Source: Methanobacterium paludis
Lineage (GTDB): Archaea > Methanobacteriota > Methanobacteria > Methanobacteriales > Methanobacteriaceae
Assembly (NCBI RefSeq): GCF_000214725.1
Contig: NC_015574.1
Location: forward strand, 434,001 to 498,000
DNA: 64,000 nt
Reading direction: 5' to 3'
The notes beneath the pieces are model-generated. The model was not told the origin of the DNA and did not search any database. It saw only the letters and a program-made list of their open reading frames with translations. The translations under genes and the position numbers were made by a program. Shown here in pieces: positions 1 to 9,457 of the stretch (within the stretch, counting starts at the first letter, position 1; each line of letters opens with the position of its first letter).

Positions 1-621
1 ACCTTTCCTCCTGTTGAGAAAAAGGAGATGGACGCGGTTCAATTTCTTTATTTCCTTTATTGGACTGTTTGGAAAGGTCTTATTACAGATTTTCCTGTAA
101 AAGAAGGACTTGATGAAAAAGTCATAAACACGGGGATCGATGGATTCAGCGACTTTTATGCCATAAATGATGTTTTACCATATCAAAACTCAGAGAATGA
201 TTATATTGATGTTAATTTATATAATGGGATTATTGAAACTTGGGATGAAAGACAAAATAAAAATTTAGTTTCTGTTAAAATTCCTACCGACGAAGCAGTC
301 TTGAAAGGGGCTTTTGCAAGTCATCTTGATGACCAATCATCTGTTCAATTCTTTGACAATCCTAATTCTGATAAGAGAATTGTTATATTTGGACATTCTC
401 ATGAGGCACGTGTTATAACGTCTTTCAATGGAAAACAAGAAAAAAACGTCTATGTAAATTCCGGTACATGGATAGATAAAAATAAATGTACTATGACATT
501 TGTGGTCATTATACCTCCAAAAAGCGAAGATTCAACTCCCGTTTATGTAAATCTGTATCAATACTCTCCACGGGGGAATATTAAAAAATTGGATTCTCAA
601 GCACTCACAGATATGAAATAA
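1..621 (+). CDS. Calcineurin-like metallophosphoesterase, C-terminal part (5' end outside window)
   Basis: The reading frame is open to the left edge, so the N-terminal part with the first metal motifs lies outside the window. The visible part carries the late metal-binding motif GHSH followed about 18 residues later by YVNSGTW, the usual ending of calcineurin-like phosphoesterases of the UDP-diacylglucosamine hydrolase-like group. Family members hydrolyse phosphoesters with a two-metal centre; the substrate here cannot be read from the sequence. It converges on rpl12 across an AT-rich gap of about 280 bases. The Met at position 28 is unlikely to be the true start, because catalytic motifs normally found upstream would then be missing. 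Confidence 0.6.
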   Translation, partial: TFPPVEKKEMDAVQFLYFLYWTVWKGLITDFPVKEGLDEKVINTGIDGFSDFYAINDVLPYQNSENDYIDVNLYNGIIETWDERQNKNLVSVKIPTDEAVLKGAFASHLDDQSSVQFFDNPNSDKRIVIFGHSHEARVITSFNGKQEKNVYVNSGTWIDKNKCTMTFVVIIPPKSEDSTPVYVNLYQYSPRGNIKKLDSQALTDMK

Positions 622-899
622 TTTTATTTATTTTAGATTTTAATTATATTTTTTACTTATCTTCTTAACTTATTCTTAATTTTTAAAATTAGAATGTCAT
701 CAAATATGGAATAAAATTAAAAATGCAATTAAAAATGAAGTTTTAAAATTAGAAATTAATCCAAAAATTAATACTTTTTTTTAAAGTCAAATAAAGAAAT
801 CTAATATTATATATTAGATTCTTAAATTCCTGACTTTTGGAACTATTGAATAGTCCAATATAATTTCCCGATTGAAAAAAGGTAGGGAAAAGAAAAAAT

Positions 900-1205
900 T
901 TAACCGAAGAGAGCGCCGAGACCGGCTGCTGCTTCTTCTTCTTTTTCTTCTTCGGATTCTTCCTCTTCTTCCTCTTCTTCAGCGGCTGCTGCAGGTGCTG
1001 CGGCTGCTGCAGGTGCTGCGGCTGCTGCTACAGCTGTTTTTTCTATAGCTTCTTCTATGTCCACATCTTCGAGTGCTGCGATTAATGCTTTAACCCTTGC
1101 ATCGTCTGCTTCTGCGCCTGCTGCTTCTAATACTTTTTTTACGTTTCCTTCGTTAATTTCCTGACCTGCTGTGTGCAATAACATTGCTGCGTATATATAC
1201 TCCAT
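900..1205 (-). CDS. rpl12: Ribosomal protein P1/L12 (archaeal L7/L12 equivalent)
   Basis: Acidic stalk protein of the large ribosomal subunit. Dimers bind P0/L10 and recruit translation GTPases. The 101 residues show the archaeal pattern: a helical N-terminal dimerisation half, an alanine-rich hinge (about 60-78), a Glu-rich run and the terminal GLGALFG. That tail is nearly the same as the tail of the L10 gene next door, as expected for the shared factor-binding end of the archaeal stalk. The start is supported by GGTGAT just before the ATG. It is the last gene of the secE-nusG-rpl11-rpl1-rpl10-rpl12 series. Confidence 0.97.
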   Translation of the reverse strand: MEYIYAAMLLHTAGQEINEGNVKKVLEAAGAEADDARVKALIAALEDVDIEEAIEKTAVAAAAAPAAAAAPAAAAEEEEEEEESEEEKEEEAAAGLGALFG

Positions 1206-1266
1206 ATGATCACCTCAAATTTCTAAACTTTTTAAACTACTTAAATTTATTAAATTCTGTTCAACG

Positions 1267-2274
1267 TTAACCGAAAAGAGCTCCAAGTCCTGCTGCTGCA
1301 TCTTCTTCTTTCTCTTCTTCGGATTCTTCATCTTCGTTGTCTTTTGGTTCTTCTTTGTCTTTTTTGGCTTCAACCGAAGTTGCCTGTGAGCTTAACTTTT
1401 CTTGAAGTTCCTCATCGACTGCATCTGCATTTTTAGCTGATACTTCACCTGCAACTGCAAGCATCTGTGAATATGCTTTTGCAAGTAAAAGTTCCCTGGT
1501 TTTTGATGTAAGTATCTCTGCATTTAGTGCCAGGTTCATTGCTTTTGAATGTGCGTTCTGCAGTATGTACGGTGTGGATTTCTCTGTGAATATCACGGCG
1601 TTTACTGATAGGTTTAATGCCTGTGTAAAGGCTTTCTGTATATCTGATAATGTTTTCTCTTCGTCAATTGTTAAGAGATCAGATGTGTAAACTGTTTGAT
1701 CTTCATAAGCAGCTATGAGGTCGATTCCAACTTCCATTGGATGGATATCAAGCCTTGTGAGTATGCTCGCGATCTCCCTTGAGATCTCGTCTCCCTCAGC
1801 AACTACTGTTTTATCCTTGGTTATAACTATTTTGCCCTTATCGATCTTTGCAGGTATACCTACTTTCTGAAGCTCACCAAGTATGGGTCCTGGTTTGAAT
1901 GCTGTATCACCCTTGGGCACTACAATGTCAAATGGTGCTGTGCTTCCAGGTTTTGCAGGAGCTTCTGTTTTACTCTCTTCAAGAATTTTGTAGAGCTTGA
2001 AAGGGTTCATGTTTGTGAATATCAAGGCAGGTTGTCCTTTCATGTGATCTTTGAGACTTGCTACGTTTGCTTTTTTGGATTCTTCCAGTGCAAGGCTCAT
2101 GAAAGTTTTCCTTGACATTTTAAGAGTTGCATTTCCTTTAAGGTTTCTACGCATTTTCTGGAGCTGAGGTCCTGGTATGTCTGCAAGGTTAGCCATACCC
2201 ACGACTTCATGGCTTTCGATGAGTTCTTTGAGGTCTTTTACCTCATCCTTTTTCCATTCAGCAACATGATGCAT
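1267..2274 (-). CDS. rpl10: Ribosomal protein P0/L10, stalk base
   Basis: Binds 23S rRNA together with L11 and carries several P1 dimers through C-terminal spine helices. At 335 residues it has the long archaeal form: N-terminal rRNA-binding domain, an inserted domain, C-terminal helices for P1 binding, a charged linker and the GLGALFG tail shared with P1. The ATG directly abuts the rpl1 stop codon (TAAATG) and is preceded by GGGTGATC inside the rpl1 end, so translation is probably coupled to rpl1. Confidence 0.97.
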   Translation of the reverse strand: MHHVAEWKKDEVKDLKELIESHEVVGMANLADIPGPQLQKMRRNLKGNATLKMSRKTFMSLALEESKKANVASLKDHMKGQPALIFTNMNPFKLYKILEESKTEAPAKPGSTAPFDIVVPKGDTAFKPGPILGELQKVGIPAKIDKGKIVITKDKTVVAEGDEISREIASILTRLDIHPMEVGIDLIAAYEDQTVYTSDLLTIDEEKTLSDIQKAFTQALNLSVNAVIFTEKSTPYILQNAHSKAMNLALNAEILTSKTRELLLAKAYSQMLAVAGEVSAKNADAVDEELQEKLSSQATSVEAKKDKEEPKDNEDEESEEEKEEDAAAGLGALFG

Positions 2275-2913
2275 TTAGATCACCCTCGCTACTGGACCCA
2301 TGGTTGTTTTGATGTACATGGCTTTTATCTGGCTTCTTCCTTTTTCCAGGTTTCTGTCCAATATATCAAGTATAGCTTCAATGTTATCTACAATCATCTC
2401 ATCGTCCATCTCTTCTGAGCCAACGATGGCCTGGATAACTGGTTGATCCTTTATTCTAACTTTTGCTGTGTTTTTAAATTTCTCCATTAACGGTTCGGGT
2501 TTTGCTGTGGATGGAACTGGTTTAGGCATTTTTTTCCTTGGTCCTAATACTGGTCCCAAGAATCTACCTACAAGTGGCATTAGGTCTACCTGTGCAACGA
2601 AAAAGTCATGTTTGTTTGCAATTTTTTTCGCCTGTTTCCTGTCTTTTCCAAGTTTTTCAAGTTCTTCCCTGGTTAAGACAAGATCTGCACCTGCATTTTT
2701 GGCCTGAAGTGCCAGTTCTCCTTCTGCTATGAACGCAACTTTCACGTCCTTTCCACGACCATTTGGGAGAAATACCTCTTCATCTATACGGTTTTCTGGC
2801 TTTTTCACGTCTAAATCCTTGATGGTTATGACCACATCAATGGATTGTGTGAAGTTCCTCGGCTTTGAGTCTTCTTTAGCCTTCTTCACCGCTTCTAACA
2901 TTTCTTGTTTCAT
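2275..2913 (-). CDS. rpl1: Ribosomal protein L1
   Basis: Builds the mobile L1 stalk on 23S rRNA and in Methanococcus represses its own mRNA. I place the start at 2913 (212 residues, MKQEMLEAVKK), not at the upstream in-frame ATG at 2952. The 2913 ATG has a strong GGAGGA seven bases upstream, and the sequence from there fits the usual archaeal L1 N-terminus. The extra 13 codons would cover an inverted repeat that looks like RNA structure rather than coding. A 270-base leader separates it from rpl11, much longer than any other gap in this operon, which suggests its own promoter or regulatory control. Confidence 0.95.
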   Translation of the reverse strand: MKQEMLEAVKKAKEDSKPRNFTQSIDVVITIKDLDVKKPENRIDEEVFLPNGRGKDVKVAFIAEGELALQAKNAGADLVLTREELEKLGKDRKQAKKIANKHDFFVAQVDLMPLVGRFLGPVLGPRKKMPKPVPSTAKPEPLMEKFKNTAKVRIKDQPVIQAIVGSEEMDDEMIVDNIEAILDILDRNLEKGRSQIKAMYIKTTMGPVARVI

Positions 2914-2928
2914 CAAATATTCCTCCAT

Positions 2929-2950
2929 GAACTTTTTCAATGAAAAGTTC
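2929..2950 (-). promoter_or_regulatory. Hairpin abutting the rpl1 ribosome binding site
   Basis: Perfect 8-base arms (GAACTTTT at 2943-2950 read on the minus strand, AAAAGTTC at 2929-2936) enclose a 6-base loop. In the mRNA the hairpin ends two bases before the GGAGGA ribosome binding site. A structure here could control access to the start. L1 in methanogens is known to autoregulate translation, though in Methanococcus the site lies inside the coding region. The role here is inferred. Confidence 0.45.
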
Positions 2951-3022
2951 ACAATGAATTATTTTCTTATTTATTTTGTTCACTGATATGATGCCATATC
3001 TATGAAATTGATTAGTGATTAA

Positions 3023-3050
3023 ATCCTGATTAAATGATTTAAATCAGGAT
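3023..3050 (-). repeat. Inverted repeat in the rpl11-rpl1 spacer
   Basis: Nine-base perfect arms (ATCCTGATT at 3023-3031 and AATCAGGAT at 3042-3050) with a 10-base loop. It lies between rpl11 and rpl1 in the 270-base leader. It could be a processing or termination structure, or part of the rpl1 leader fold. No T-run directly follows it on the minus strand, so a simple terminator is not clear. Confidence 0.4.
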
Positions 3051-3183
3051 GGATTAAGTGATTAAATCAAGTTGAAAGATTAAATCTAAAATTTAAAATT
3101 TTAAATTAAATTTCAATTCCATTTAAATGATAAATTCAAAGATTAATGTTAAGTCATCTTAAATTATGTCATTTAAAAAATAT

Positions 3184-3672
3184 TTAAGCATCTTGGACGA
3201 GTTTATCGTCGTAGACACCTTCATCTATTTCTTGCTGCACTTCTCTTGGATCCTTTCCTTCAACTGTTATACCCATGCTCACGCATGTTCCTATAACCTC
3301 TTTTGCAGCGTGTTTGTAATCGTTTGAGAGTAATGCATCGAATTTCATACGAGCGATCTTCAATGCCTGCTCAACTTTTAGATCTGCTACTTTGTCTGCT
3401 CCAGGATCCTGTGAACCCTTATCTATACCGAGTTCATCTATTATGAGCGCAGTTGTTGGTGGTGTACCAACTTCTATATCAAATTTTTTGGTGCTTATAT
3501 CAACTATAACCTTAACTGGAACTTTCATTCCACTAAAATCTGAAGTTTTTTTGTTGATTTCTTCAACCACTTGCATCATGTTAATGCCCATCGGACCTAT
3601 TGCAGGACCTAATGGTGGGCCGGGTGTTGCTTTGCCACCGTCTATAAGAATTTCTACGGTTTCTTTTACCAT
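3184..3672 (-). CDS. rpl11: Ribosomal protein L11
   Basis: Binds the GTPase-associated region of 23S rRNA under the P-stalk. The N-terminal PGPPLGPAIGPMGIN-type segment (about 16-30) is the universal L11 signature, and the C-terminal rRNA-binding domain follows; 162 residues is the normal archaeal length. The start overlaps the nusG stop by one base (TAATG) and has AAGGAGG eight bases upstream, so coupling to nusG is likely. Confidence 0.97.
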   Translation of the reverse strand: MVKETVEILIDGGKATPGPPLGPAIGPMGINMMQVVEEINKKTSDFSGMKVPVKVIVDISTKKFDIEVGTPPTTALIIDELGIDKGSQDPGADKVADLKVEQALKIARMKFDALLSNDYKHAAKEVIGTCVSMGITVEGKDPREVQQEIDEGVYDDKLVQDA

Positions 3673-4115
3673 TAATCTGCCTCCTTCTGTATTAATCTGA
3701 TTTGATCACCTTTAACTGTAACAGGAATTGGGACTGCAGCCTCAATAAGTTCTAAGACTACATTCTCTTTGGATTCATCTATCCTGACAACTTTGGCCTT
3801 TTCGCCCTTAAAGGGTCCGGATATTAACTCTACAATACTTCCTTTTTGGATAGAAGCTAATATAGGTTCTGGGTTTAAAAAGGTTTTTACCTCTTCAAAT
3901 GGTATTTCTCCGTCGATAACACCCTTCATATGGGGAACTTTAAAGGCCGGATTTTGCATGTCAATCTTTGTTGATGATTCAACTAAAATATATCCCCTGA
4001 GGCTTTCAGGTACAAGGATAGAATTCACTTCAATCCCACTGTTTTTAACATTTCTTGCAATTATTCTTGCAACGTTCTTTTCCTGACCTACAAGGGTTCT
4101 TATGGCATAAATCAA
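3672..4115 (-). CDS. spt5: Transcription elongation factor Spt5 (NusG family)
   Basis: Archaeal Spt5/NusG binds the RNA polymerase clamp, usually with Spt4, and aids processive elongation. The 147 residues comprise an NGN domain (about 1-85) with the early VGQEKNVA segment, then a KOW domain with a GPFKGEKAKV motif around 105-115. It sits between secE and rpl11, the standard place in archaea and bacteria. Confidence 0.96.
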   Translation of the reverse strand: MIYAIRTLVGQEKNVARIIARNVKNSGIEVNSILVPESLRGYILVESSTKIDMQNPAFKVPHMKGVIDGEIPFEEVKTFLNPEPILASIQKGSIVELISGPFKGEKAKVVRIDESKENVVLELIEAAVPIPVTVKGDQIRLIQKEAD

Positions 4116-4288
4116 ACTATCACTTACCTGATTAAACTTTAATAATTAAAATTCTTCAACATTTATATTGATTCAATATTTTGATTAACTTGAGTGAATT
4201 GATAATAAATATTGATGTCTTAACTTTTAATTGATCTACTAATTAAATTCTCTATTAATAAATAAAATCTAAACTAAACATTACAAAT

Positions 4289-4471
4289 CTAACCATTACC
4301 TACAAGCTGGGCTATAATACTTACTACAAATCCCACAGCTCCTATTATTATAATGCCGATTCCTGTTACCTTTGCAACATTTATAAATTCACTTCTACCT
4401 GGTTTTCTGGACACATGTAGAACTCTTTCACATAGTTTTAAAAAATTGACAATAGACTCTTTCGAACTCAT
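4289..4471 (-). CDS. secE: Protein translocase subunit SecE/Sec61-gamma
   Basis: Single-span essential subunit of the SecYEG channel. The protein has the typical amphipathic helix with VLHVSRKPGRSEF followed by one hydrophobic segment (GIGIIIIGAVGFVVSII). An in-frame ATG lies at 4495, but the one at 4471 (60 residues) is preferred. A TTTATAAAT promoter element at about 4508-4517 would start transcription close to 4490, and GGGTAT precedes the 4471 ATG. No ribosome binding site precedes 4495. Confidence 0.9.
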   Translation of the reverse strand: MSSKESIVNFLKLCERVLHVSRKPGRSEFINVAKVTGIGIIIIGAVGFVVSIIAQLVGNG

Positions 4472-4701
4472 AGAGATACCCACTTTGATGTTCATTAAAG
4501 AAGGAGATATTTATAAAATTTAGATTAATATCAAAATAGGTTATTTATTTAGGGATTTATAAACCTTTTGATCCCAAACGTAGATGGTACAAACTGGAGC
4601 ACAACATTGAATTGGGTTACAATTTGTGCATGTCATGATATGTGGAAGATAGTATAAAATGTTCCTGATCATGCTTAAATTTATTGGAATCCTATTGATG
4701 T

Positions 4702-5859
<1,158 letters not shown>

Positions 5860-5984
5860 TTCCTACCCCCACAGCAAATGTTTCTAAACTTAATTGTGTT
5901 ATTGTATTAACTTATATTTAAAACCAGCGGTTTTTTTAGTGATAATCACCTATAAACAAACAATTTTTTACCCTTATCCTCAAA

Positions 5985-6065
5985 ATGTCATGAACACATC
6001 ATCATGAAGTCATTGTGAACTTGCTTGTGTTACTAGGTTGCCATTTGAACCATTGGTGAGAAACA
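5985..6065. other. Possible structured element between the 6652 gene and ftsZ
   Basis: A patch richer in GC than its surroundings. It holds AACACA pairing with TGTGTT about 22 bases later, with a nested AAGTCA/TGAACTT hairpin inside. A likely ftsZ TATA element (TTTTAAATATAAG on the minus strand, near 5910-5925) lies downstream, so the patch is outside the ftsZ leader. It may be a terminator for the preceding gene or a small RNA. C/D box motifs are incomplete. Confidence 0.25.
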
Positions 6066-6088
6066 TCATGAAAAGATTAACCTAAAAA

Positions 6089-6652
6089 TTATGGTCGTGG
6101 CATTGCAATTATTTCATGTATTCTAAGGTTAAAGAAGTTGCTCATGTGCGCGGGTTTAAGAACGACAGCGGTATCCACACCAGTTCCAGTACCCCCAATA
6201 GCTATAACCTCTGAATCTGTTGGTATAAGCCCTGCGTCAGCTGCCATGATACTTACTTCCACACAGACCTTTATTCCCTGGGAAAAAAGTCTGAGAGTCT
6301 CTGCAACTATTTCAACTGGTGTCACACCTCCAAATTTGTTTGAGATACCTCTTCCGACACCACTCAAAGAATGTGAACCTGCGTAAATTTCTACGCCTCT
6401 CTCTTCAAGTTCTTCCCGGTACTCTGCCTCAATTTCAATCTTATCTCCACCTCTAAATCCTGCATGGTGGGTTACATCTACAATATGAGCATCACTTATT
6501 TTTTCAGCTAGTTTAACCCCGGATTTACCTGATGCAGATGCTATTACGATATTTTTTATGCCTAATTCGTCTTTTCTAGCTTTAACAAGTTCTATAACTT
6601 TATCTGTGTTTTCTATACCTGGATTTTCAAAATAATGAATGGTTTTTTTCAT
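6089..6652 (-). CDS. Pyruvate kinase alpha/beta (C-terminal) domain-like protein
   Basis: A free-standing protein of 187 residues resembling the C-terminal domain of pyruvate kinase, without the catalytic barrel. Archaeal genomes often carry such single-domain proteins; their role is not established. The first half has SASGKSGVKLAEKI, the second a Gly-rich GGTGTGVDTAVVL segment suggestive of nucleotide or phosphate binding. The start at 6652 is preferred over the in-frame ATG at 6667, because GGAGAG lies eight bases before 6652 and overlaps the upstream ATG. It is divergent from comA. Confidence 0.7.
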   Translation of the reverse strand: MKKTIHYFENPGIENTDKVIELVKARKDELGIKNIVIASASGKSGVKLAEKISDAHIVDVTHHAGFRGGDKIEIEAEYREELEERGVEIYAGSHSLSGVGRGISNKFGGVTPVEIVAETLRLFSQGIKVCVEVSIMAADAGLIPTDSEVIAIGGTGTGVDTAVVLKPAHMSNFFNLRIHEIIAMPRP

Positions 6653-7085
6653 TGAACATCTCTCCATCTAATTGATTAGTTTATTTACTATTTTTATGAA
6701 TATTTATGGATAAAGTTGTTAAACAATTCATGTCTTAATATCCCAATATAAAACTCCATACAATAAATCTACTTTTTTACAACAGATGTATTTATTCAAA
6801 TTAGTTGTTAATCGCATTATCGGTTTTTAATTTTAATTTGCCAAAAATGGTTGGGTTATAATAAAATTAGATTGTAAAACAAGATCAAATATTAATTCAA
6901 TTAAAAAATTAATTTATAAGACTAAGAATAATAATAACTAGTTTATACATATTTATTATACAATGGATTTATTATACATGGATTTGCAGTGATCTAAAGA
7001 CATTTCATTTTACACAGTTCGTCAAATTTATATAAAGTTACAAGCATAAAATTGATATTATTAACACAACTAAAAGGTGACGCAT
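6653..7085. other. Divergent promoter region
   Basis: A 430-base AT-rich stretch between two diverging genes. Apart from promoter elements at its right end no gene, RNA or strong repeat is visible. Confidence 0.5.
7027..7037 (+). promoter_or_regulatory. TATA element of the comA operon
   Basis: TTTATATAAAG matches the archaeal box A. Transcription would start about 25 bases downstream near 7060, leaving a short leader before the GGTGA ribosome binding site and the ATG at 7086. Confidence 0.6.
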
Positions 7086-7859
7086 ATGAATGCATTTGAT
7101 TTTCTCACTCAGGACAGAGTTAGGGAGCCTGGAACTGGAATTACCATGATGTTAGACAAGGGAATAGGTCCTAGAATGTTAATGGACTTACTTGAGATAT
7201 CTGGGGAATACATTGATCTTGCAAAATTTGGATGGTGCACTTCTGCAGTTTATGATAGGGAAATTGTAAAACGTAAAGTTGAATCATATCTATCTTATGA
7301 TGTGGTACCTTACCCTGGTGGAACCTTATTTGAAATTGCTTACACTCACAATAAACTTGATAGATTTTTAAATGAAGCTGATAAGATCGGATTTGGAGCT
7401 ATTGAAATATCAGATGGTTCTGTTGACATATCTCTTGAGGAAAGGGAGAAAGTAATCCGTGAAGTTAAGGATAATGGATTTATGGTTATAACAGAAGTTG
7501 GAAAGAAGGATCCTAAAGAGGATTCCAAATTTACACCCACAGAACGGGTGAAACTTGTGAACCATGACGTGGAACTTGGTGCAGACAAAGTTCTCATCGA
7601 GGCGAGGGAAGGTGGAAAGGGCATAGGGATCTACGATAACAATGGGAATGTTAAGGGAGACGATGTCCAGATATTTGCGGATAATACAGACATAAAAAAT
7701 ATAATCTGGGAAGCTCCTCAAAAAAATCAGCAGGTTTACTTGATACTCAAATTTGGGTCCAATGTGAATTTAGGGAATATCCCTCCAGAAGAAATAACAG
7801 CCCTTGAAACAATGAGACGCGGATTAAGAGGAGACACTTTGGGAAAGGTGGACCTTTAA
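7086..7859 (+). CDS. comA: Phosphosulfolactate synthase, coenzyme M biosynthesis
   Basis: Adds sulfite to phosphoenolpyruvate to make (2R)-phospho-3-sulfolactate, the first committed step of coenzyme M synthesis in many methanogens. The sequence is a (beta/alpha)8 barrel protein of 257 residues with KFGWCTSAVY, YPGGTLFE, EISDGS and EVGKK motifs of the family. The ATG at 7086 is chosen; the in-frame GTG at 7077 lies within the GGTGA ribosome binding site itself. The stop overlaps the next ATG by one base (TAATG), so the three-gene run that follows is likely one operon. Confidence 0.95.
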   Translation: MNAFDFLTQDRVREPGTGITMMLDKGIGPRMLMDLLEISGEYIDLAKFGWCTSAVYDREIVKRKVESYLSYDVVPYPGGTLFEIAYTHNKLDRFLNEADKIGFGAIEISDGSVDISLEEREKVIREVKDNGFMVITEVGKKDPKEDSKFTPTERVKLVNHDVELGADKVLIEAREGGKGIGIYDNNGNVKGDDVQIFADNTDIKNIIWEAPQKNQQVYLILKFGSNVNLGNIPPEEITALETMRRGLRGDTLGKVDL

Positions 7860-8635
7860 TGGTAGATACAATAACTATTATAGGTGGCTACGATAAGCAG
7901 GGAAATAAAGAGCCTGTAGAAGAGGTAGTTATAAAAAAAGGCGAAATATTTGGAGTTGTGGGACCCACGGGGAGTGGTAAAAGTTCATTGATAGGGGACA
8001 TAGAACAGCTTGCACAGGAAGACACATTTTCAAAGAGAAAGATCCTTGTGAATGATAAACAGCCCAGTTACGATGACAGGACTAATCCTCGAAAGAAGAT
8101 GGTGGCACAGCTATCTCAGAACATGAACTTTCTTGCTGACATGTCGGTGGGAGATTTTTTAAGCCTCCATGCTAAATGTCGTGGTGCCAGCAGCAAATGT
8201 GTTGACGCGGTGGTTAATCTTGCCAACACACTTACAGGCGAACCAATAAAAAAAGACCACGAACTCACAATTTTAAGTGGAGGTCAGTCACGAGCTTTAA
8301 TGGTGGCAGATGTGGCTATAATAAGTGATTCACCCATAGTACTCATTGATGAAATAGAAAATGCAGGTATAAGAAAACATGATGCTCTGCAAGTTCTTTC
8401 AGGTCATGGAAAAATTGTCATGGTTGTAACCCACGACCCTGTGCTGGCTTTGATGGCGGATAGAAGGATAGTTATGAAGAATGGTGGAATGCGGAAGGTT
8501 TTAAGTACCACCGCAGAAGAAAAGACAATATCCAAGAAGTTGAACAAGATAGATGAATTAATGCTCAACTTAAGGGATAAGGTTCGAAATGGGGAAGTTA
8601 TTGAAGATATAGAAATGAAAGACGTGAGAATATGA
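7859..8635 (+). CDS. Soluble ABC-type ATPase, methanogen family of unknown role
   Basis: A 258-residue ABC nucleotide-binding domain with Walker A GPTGSGKSS (35-43), an LSGGQSRALM signature and Walker B IVLIDEIENAG. There is no membrane domain here or in the neighbours, so it is not an obvious transporter. Its genes are linked by overlap: comA upstream by one base, the GTPase downstream by four bases. A role in metallocofactor assembly or enzyme activation would parallel AtwA, the ABC-type component A2 that activates methyl-coenzyme M reductase. This is inference; the sequence shows only the ATPase core. Confidence 0.75.
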   Translation: MVDTITIIGGYDKQGNKEPVEEVVIKKGEIFGVVGPTGSGKSSLIGDIEQLAQEDTFSKRKILVNDKQPSYDDRTNPRKKMVAQLSQNMNFLADMSVGDFLSLHAKCRGASSKCVDAVVNLANTLTGEPIKKDHELTILSGGQSRALMVADVAIISDSPIVLIDEIENAGIRKHDALQVLSGHGKIVMVVTHDPVLALMADRRIVMKNGGMRKVLSTTAEEKTISKKLNKIDELMLNLRDKVRNGEVIEDIEMKDVRI

Positions 8636-9333
8636 GGATGGTAATTGTTGCCGGGACCCCCGGTTCTGGAAAGACAGCTGTATTGATACATGCCCTTAAG
8701 AGACTTATAGAACGGGGTTTAAATCCATCTGTGGTTAAAATAGACTGTCTTTACACGGATGATGATAAAAAATTCGCTAAAATAGGAGTACCAACCCAGG
8801 TGGGTCTTTCAATGGACATGTGTCCAGATCACTATGCCATTTATAACCTTGAAGACATGATAAGCTGGGCTGATGAAAATGAATCTGATTTTCTTGTTGT
8901 AGAAACTGCAGGACTCTGTCACAGGTGCGCCCCTTATACAATGAACTGTCTGGGTGTCTGTGTTATAGATGCAACAAGTGGACCAAACACACCACTTAAA
9001 GTGGGACCATTTCTGAGCACAGCAGATATTGCGGTCATAACCAAGGGAGACATGATATCTCAGGCAGAGCGTGAGATATTCCGAGAAAGGGTTCTTGAAG
9101 TGAATCCTCAGTGTAAAATAATTGAGGCAAACGGACTCTCAGGTCAAGGATGTGTTGAACTCGGGGAAGAGATGCTAAAATCAAAAGAAGTTGCCCTTGG
9201 TAAAGAAAAATTAAGACATTCAGCTCCTCTTGCAGTATGTACACTCTGTGTTGGTGAAACAAAGGTTAATAAAAAGTACCACAGGGGAATATTGCGCAGA
9301 ATTGACGGATTTCAAAGTTACAAAGGTGAATAA
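8632..9333 (+). CDS. HypB/CobW-like P-loop GTPase with many cysteines
   Basis: A SIMIBI-class GTPase of 233 residues: P-loop GTPGSGKT (8-15), VVETAG around 89-94 and TKGD (137-140) for guanine recognition. It has ten cysteines, including CHRC (96-99), C106 and C110 in a loop and CTLC (203-206) near the end. HypB, UreG and CobW relatives insert or deliver metals, so the Cys pairs could bind a metal or Fe-S cluster. It overlaps the ABC-ATPase gene by four bases (ATGA). The actual client is unknown; hydrogenase HypB itself is encoded separately at 62335. Confidence 0.75.
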   Translation: MRMVIVAGTPGSGKTAVLIHALKRLIERGLNPSVVKIDCLYTDDDKKFAKIGVPTQVGLSMDMCPDHYAIYNLEDMISWADENESDFLVVETAGLCHRCAPYTMNCLGVCVIDATSGPNTPLKVGPFLSTADIAVITKGDMISQAEREIFRERVLEVNPQCKIIEANGLSGQGCVELGEEMLKSKEVALGKEKLRHSAPLAVCTLCVGETKVNKKYHRGILRRIDGFQSYKGE

Positions 9334-9457
9334 GCAGCATATTAATGAATGGGCTTATATTAAAATATAATTAAAAATAAAATATAATTAGATGTTATAG
9401 AATGAATTGAATTAAAAAAAATTCTTAACCATTAATTATTATTAAGGTGTATTTATA

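Noticed and set aside
2468..2707. Plus-strand ORFs across the rpl1 and carB genes
   Set aside because: They are antisense shadows of strongly conserved genes and have no ribosome binding sites or recognisable domains.
8632..9333. Assignment as hydrogenase HypB
   Set aside because: A proper HypB with the CHLDA motif lies at 62335 next to hypA; this protein has different Cys motifs and neighbours.
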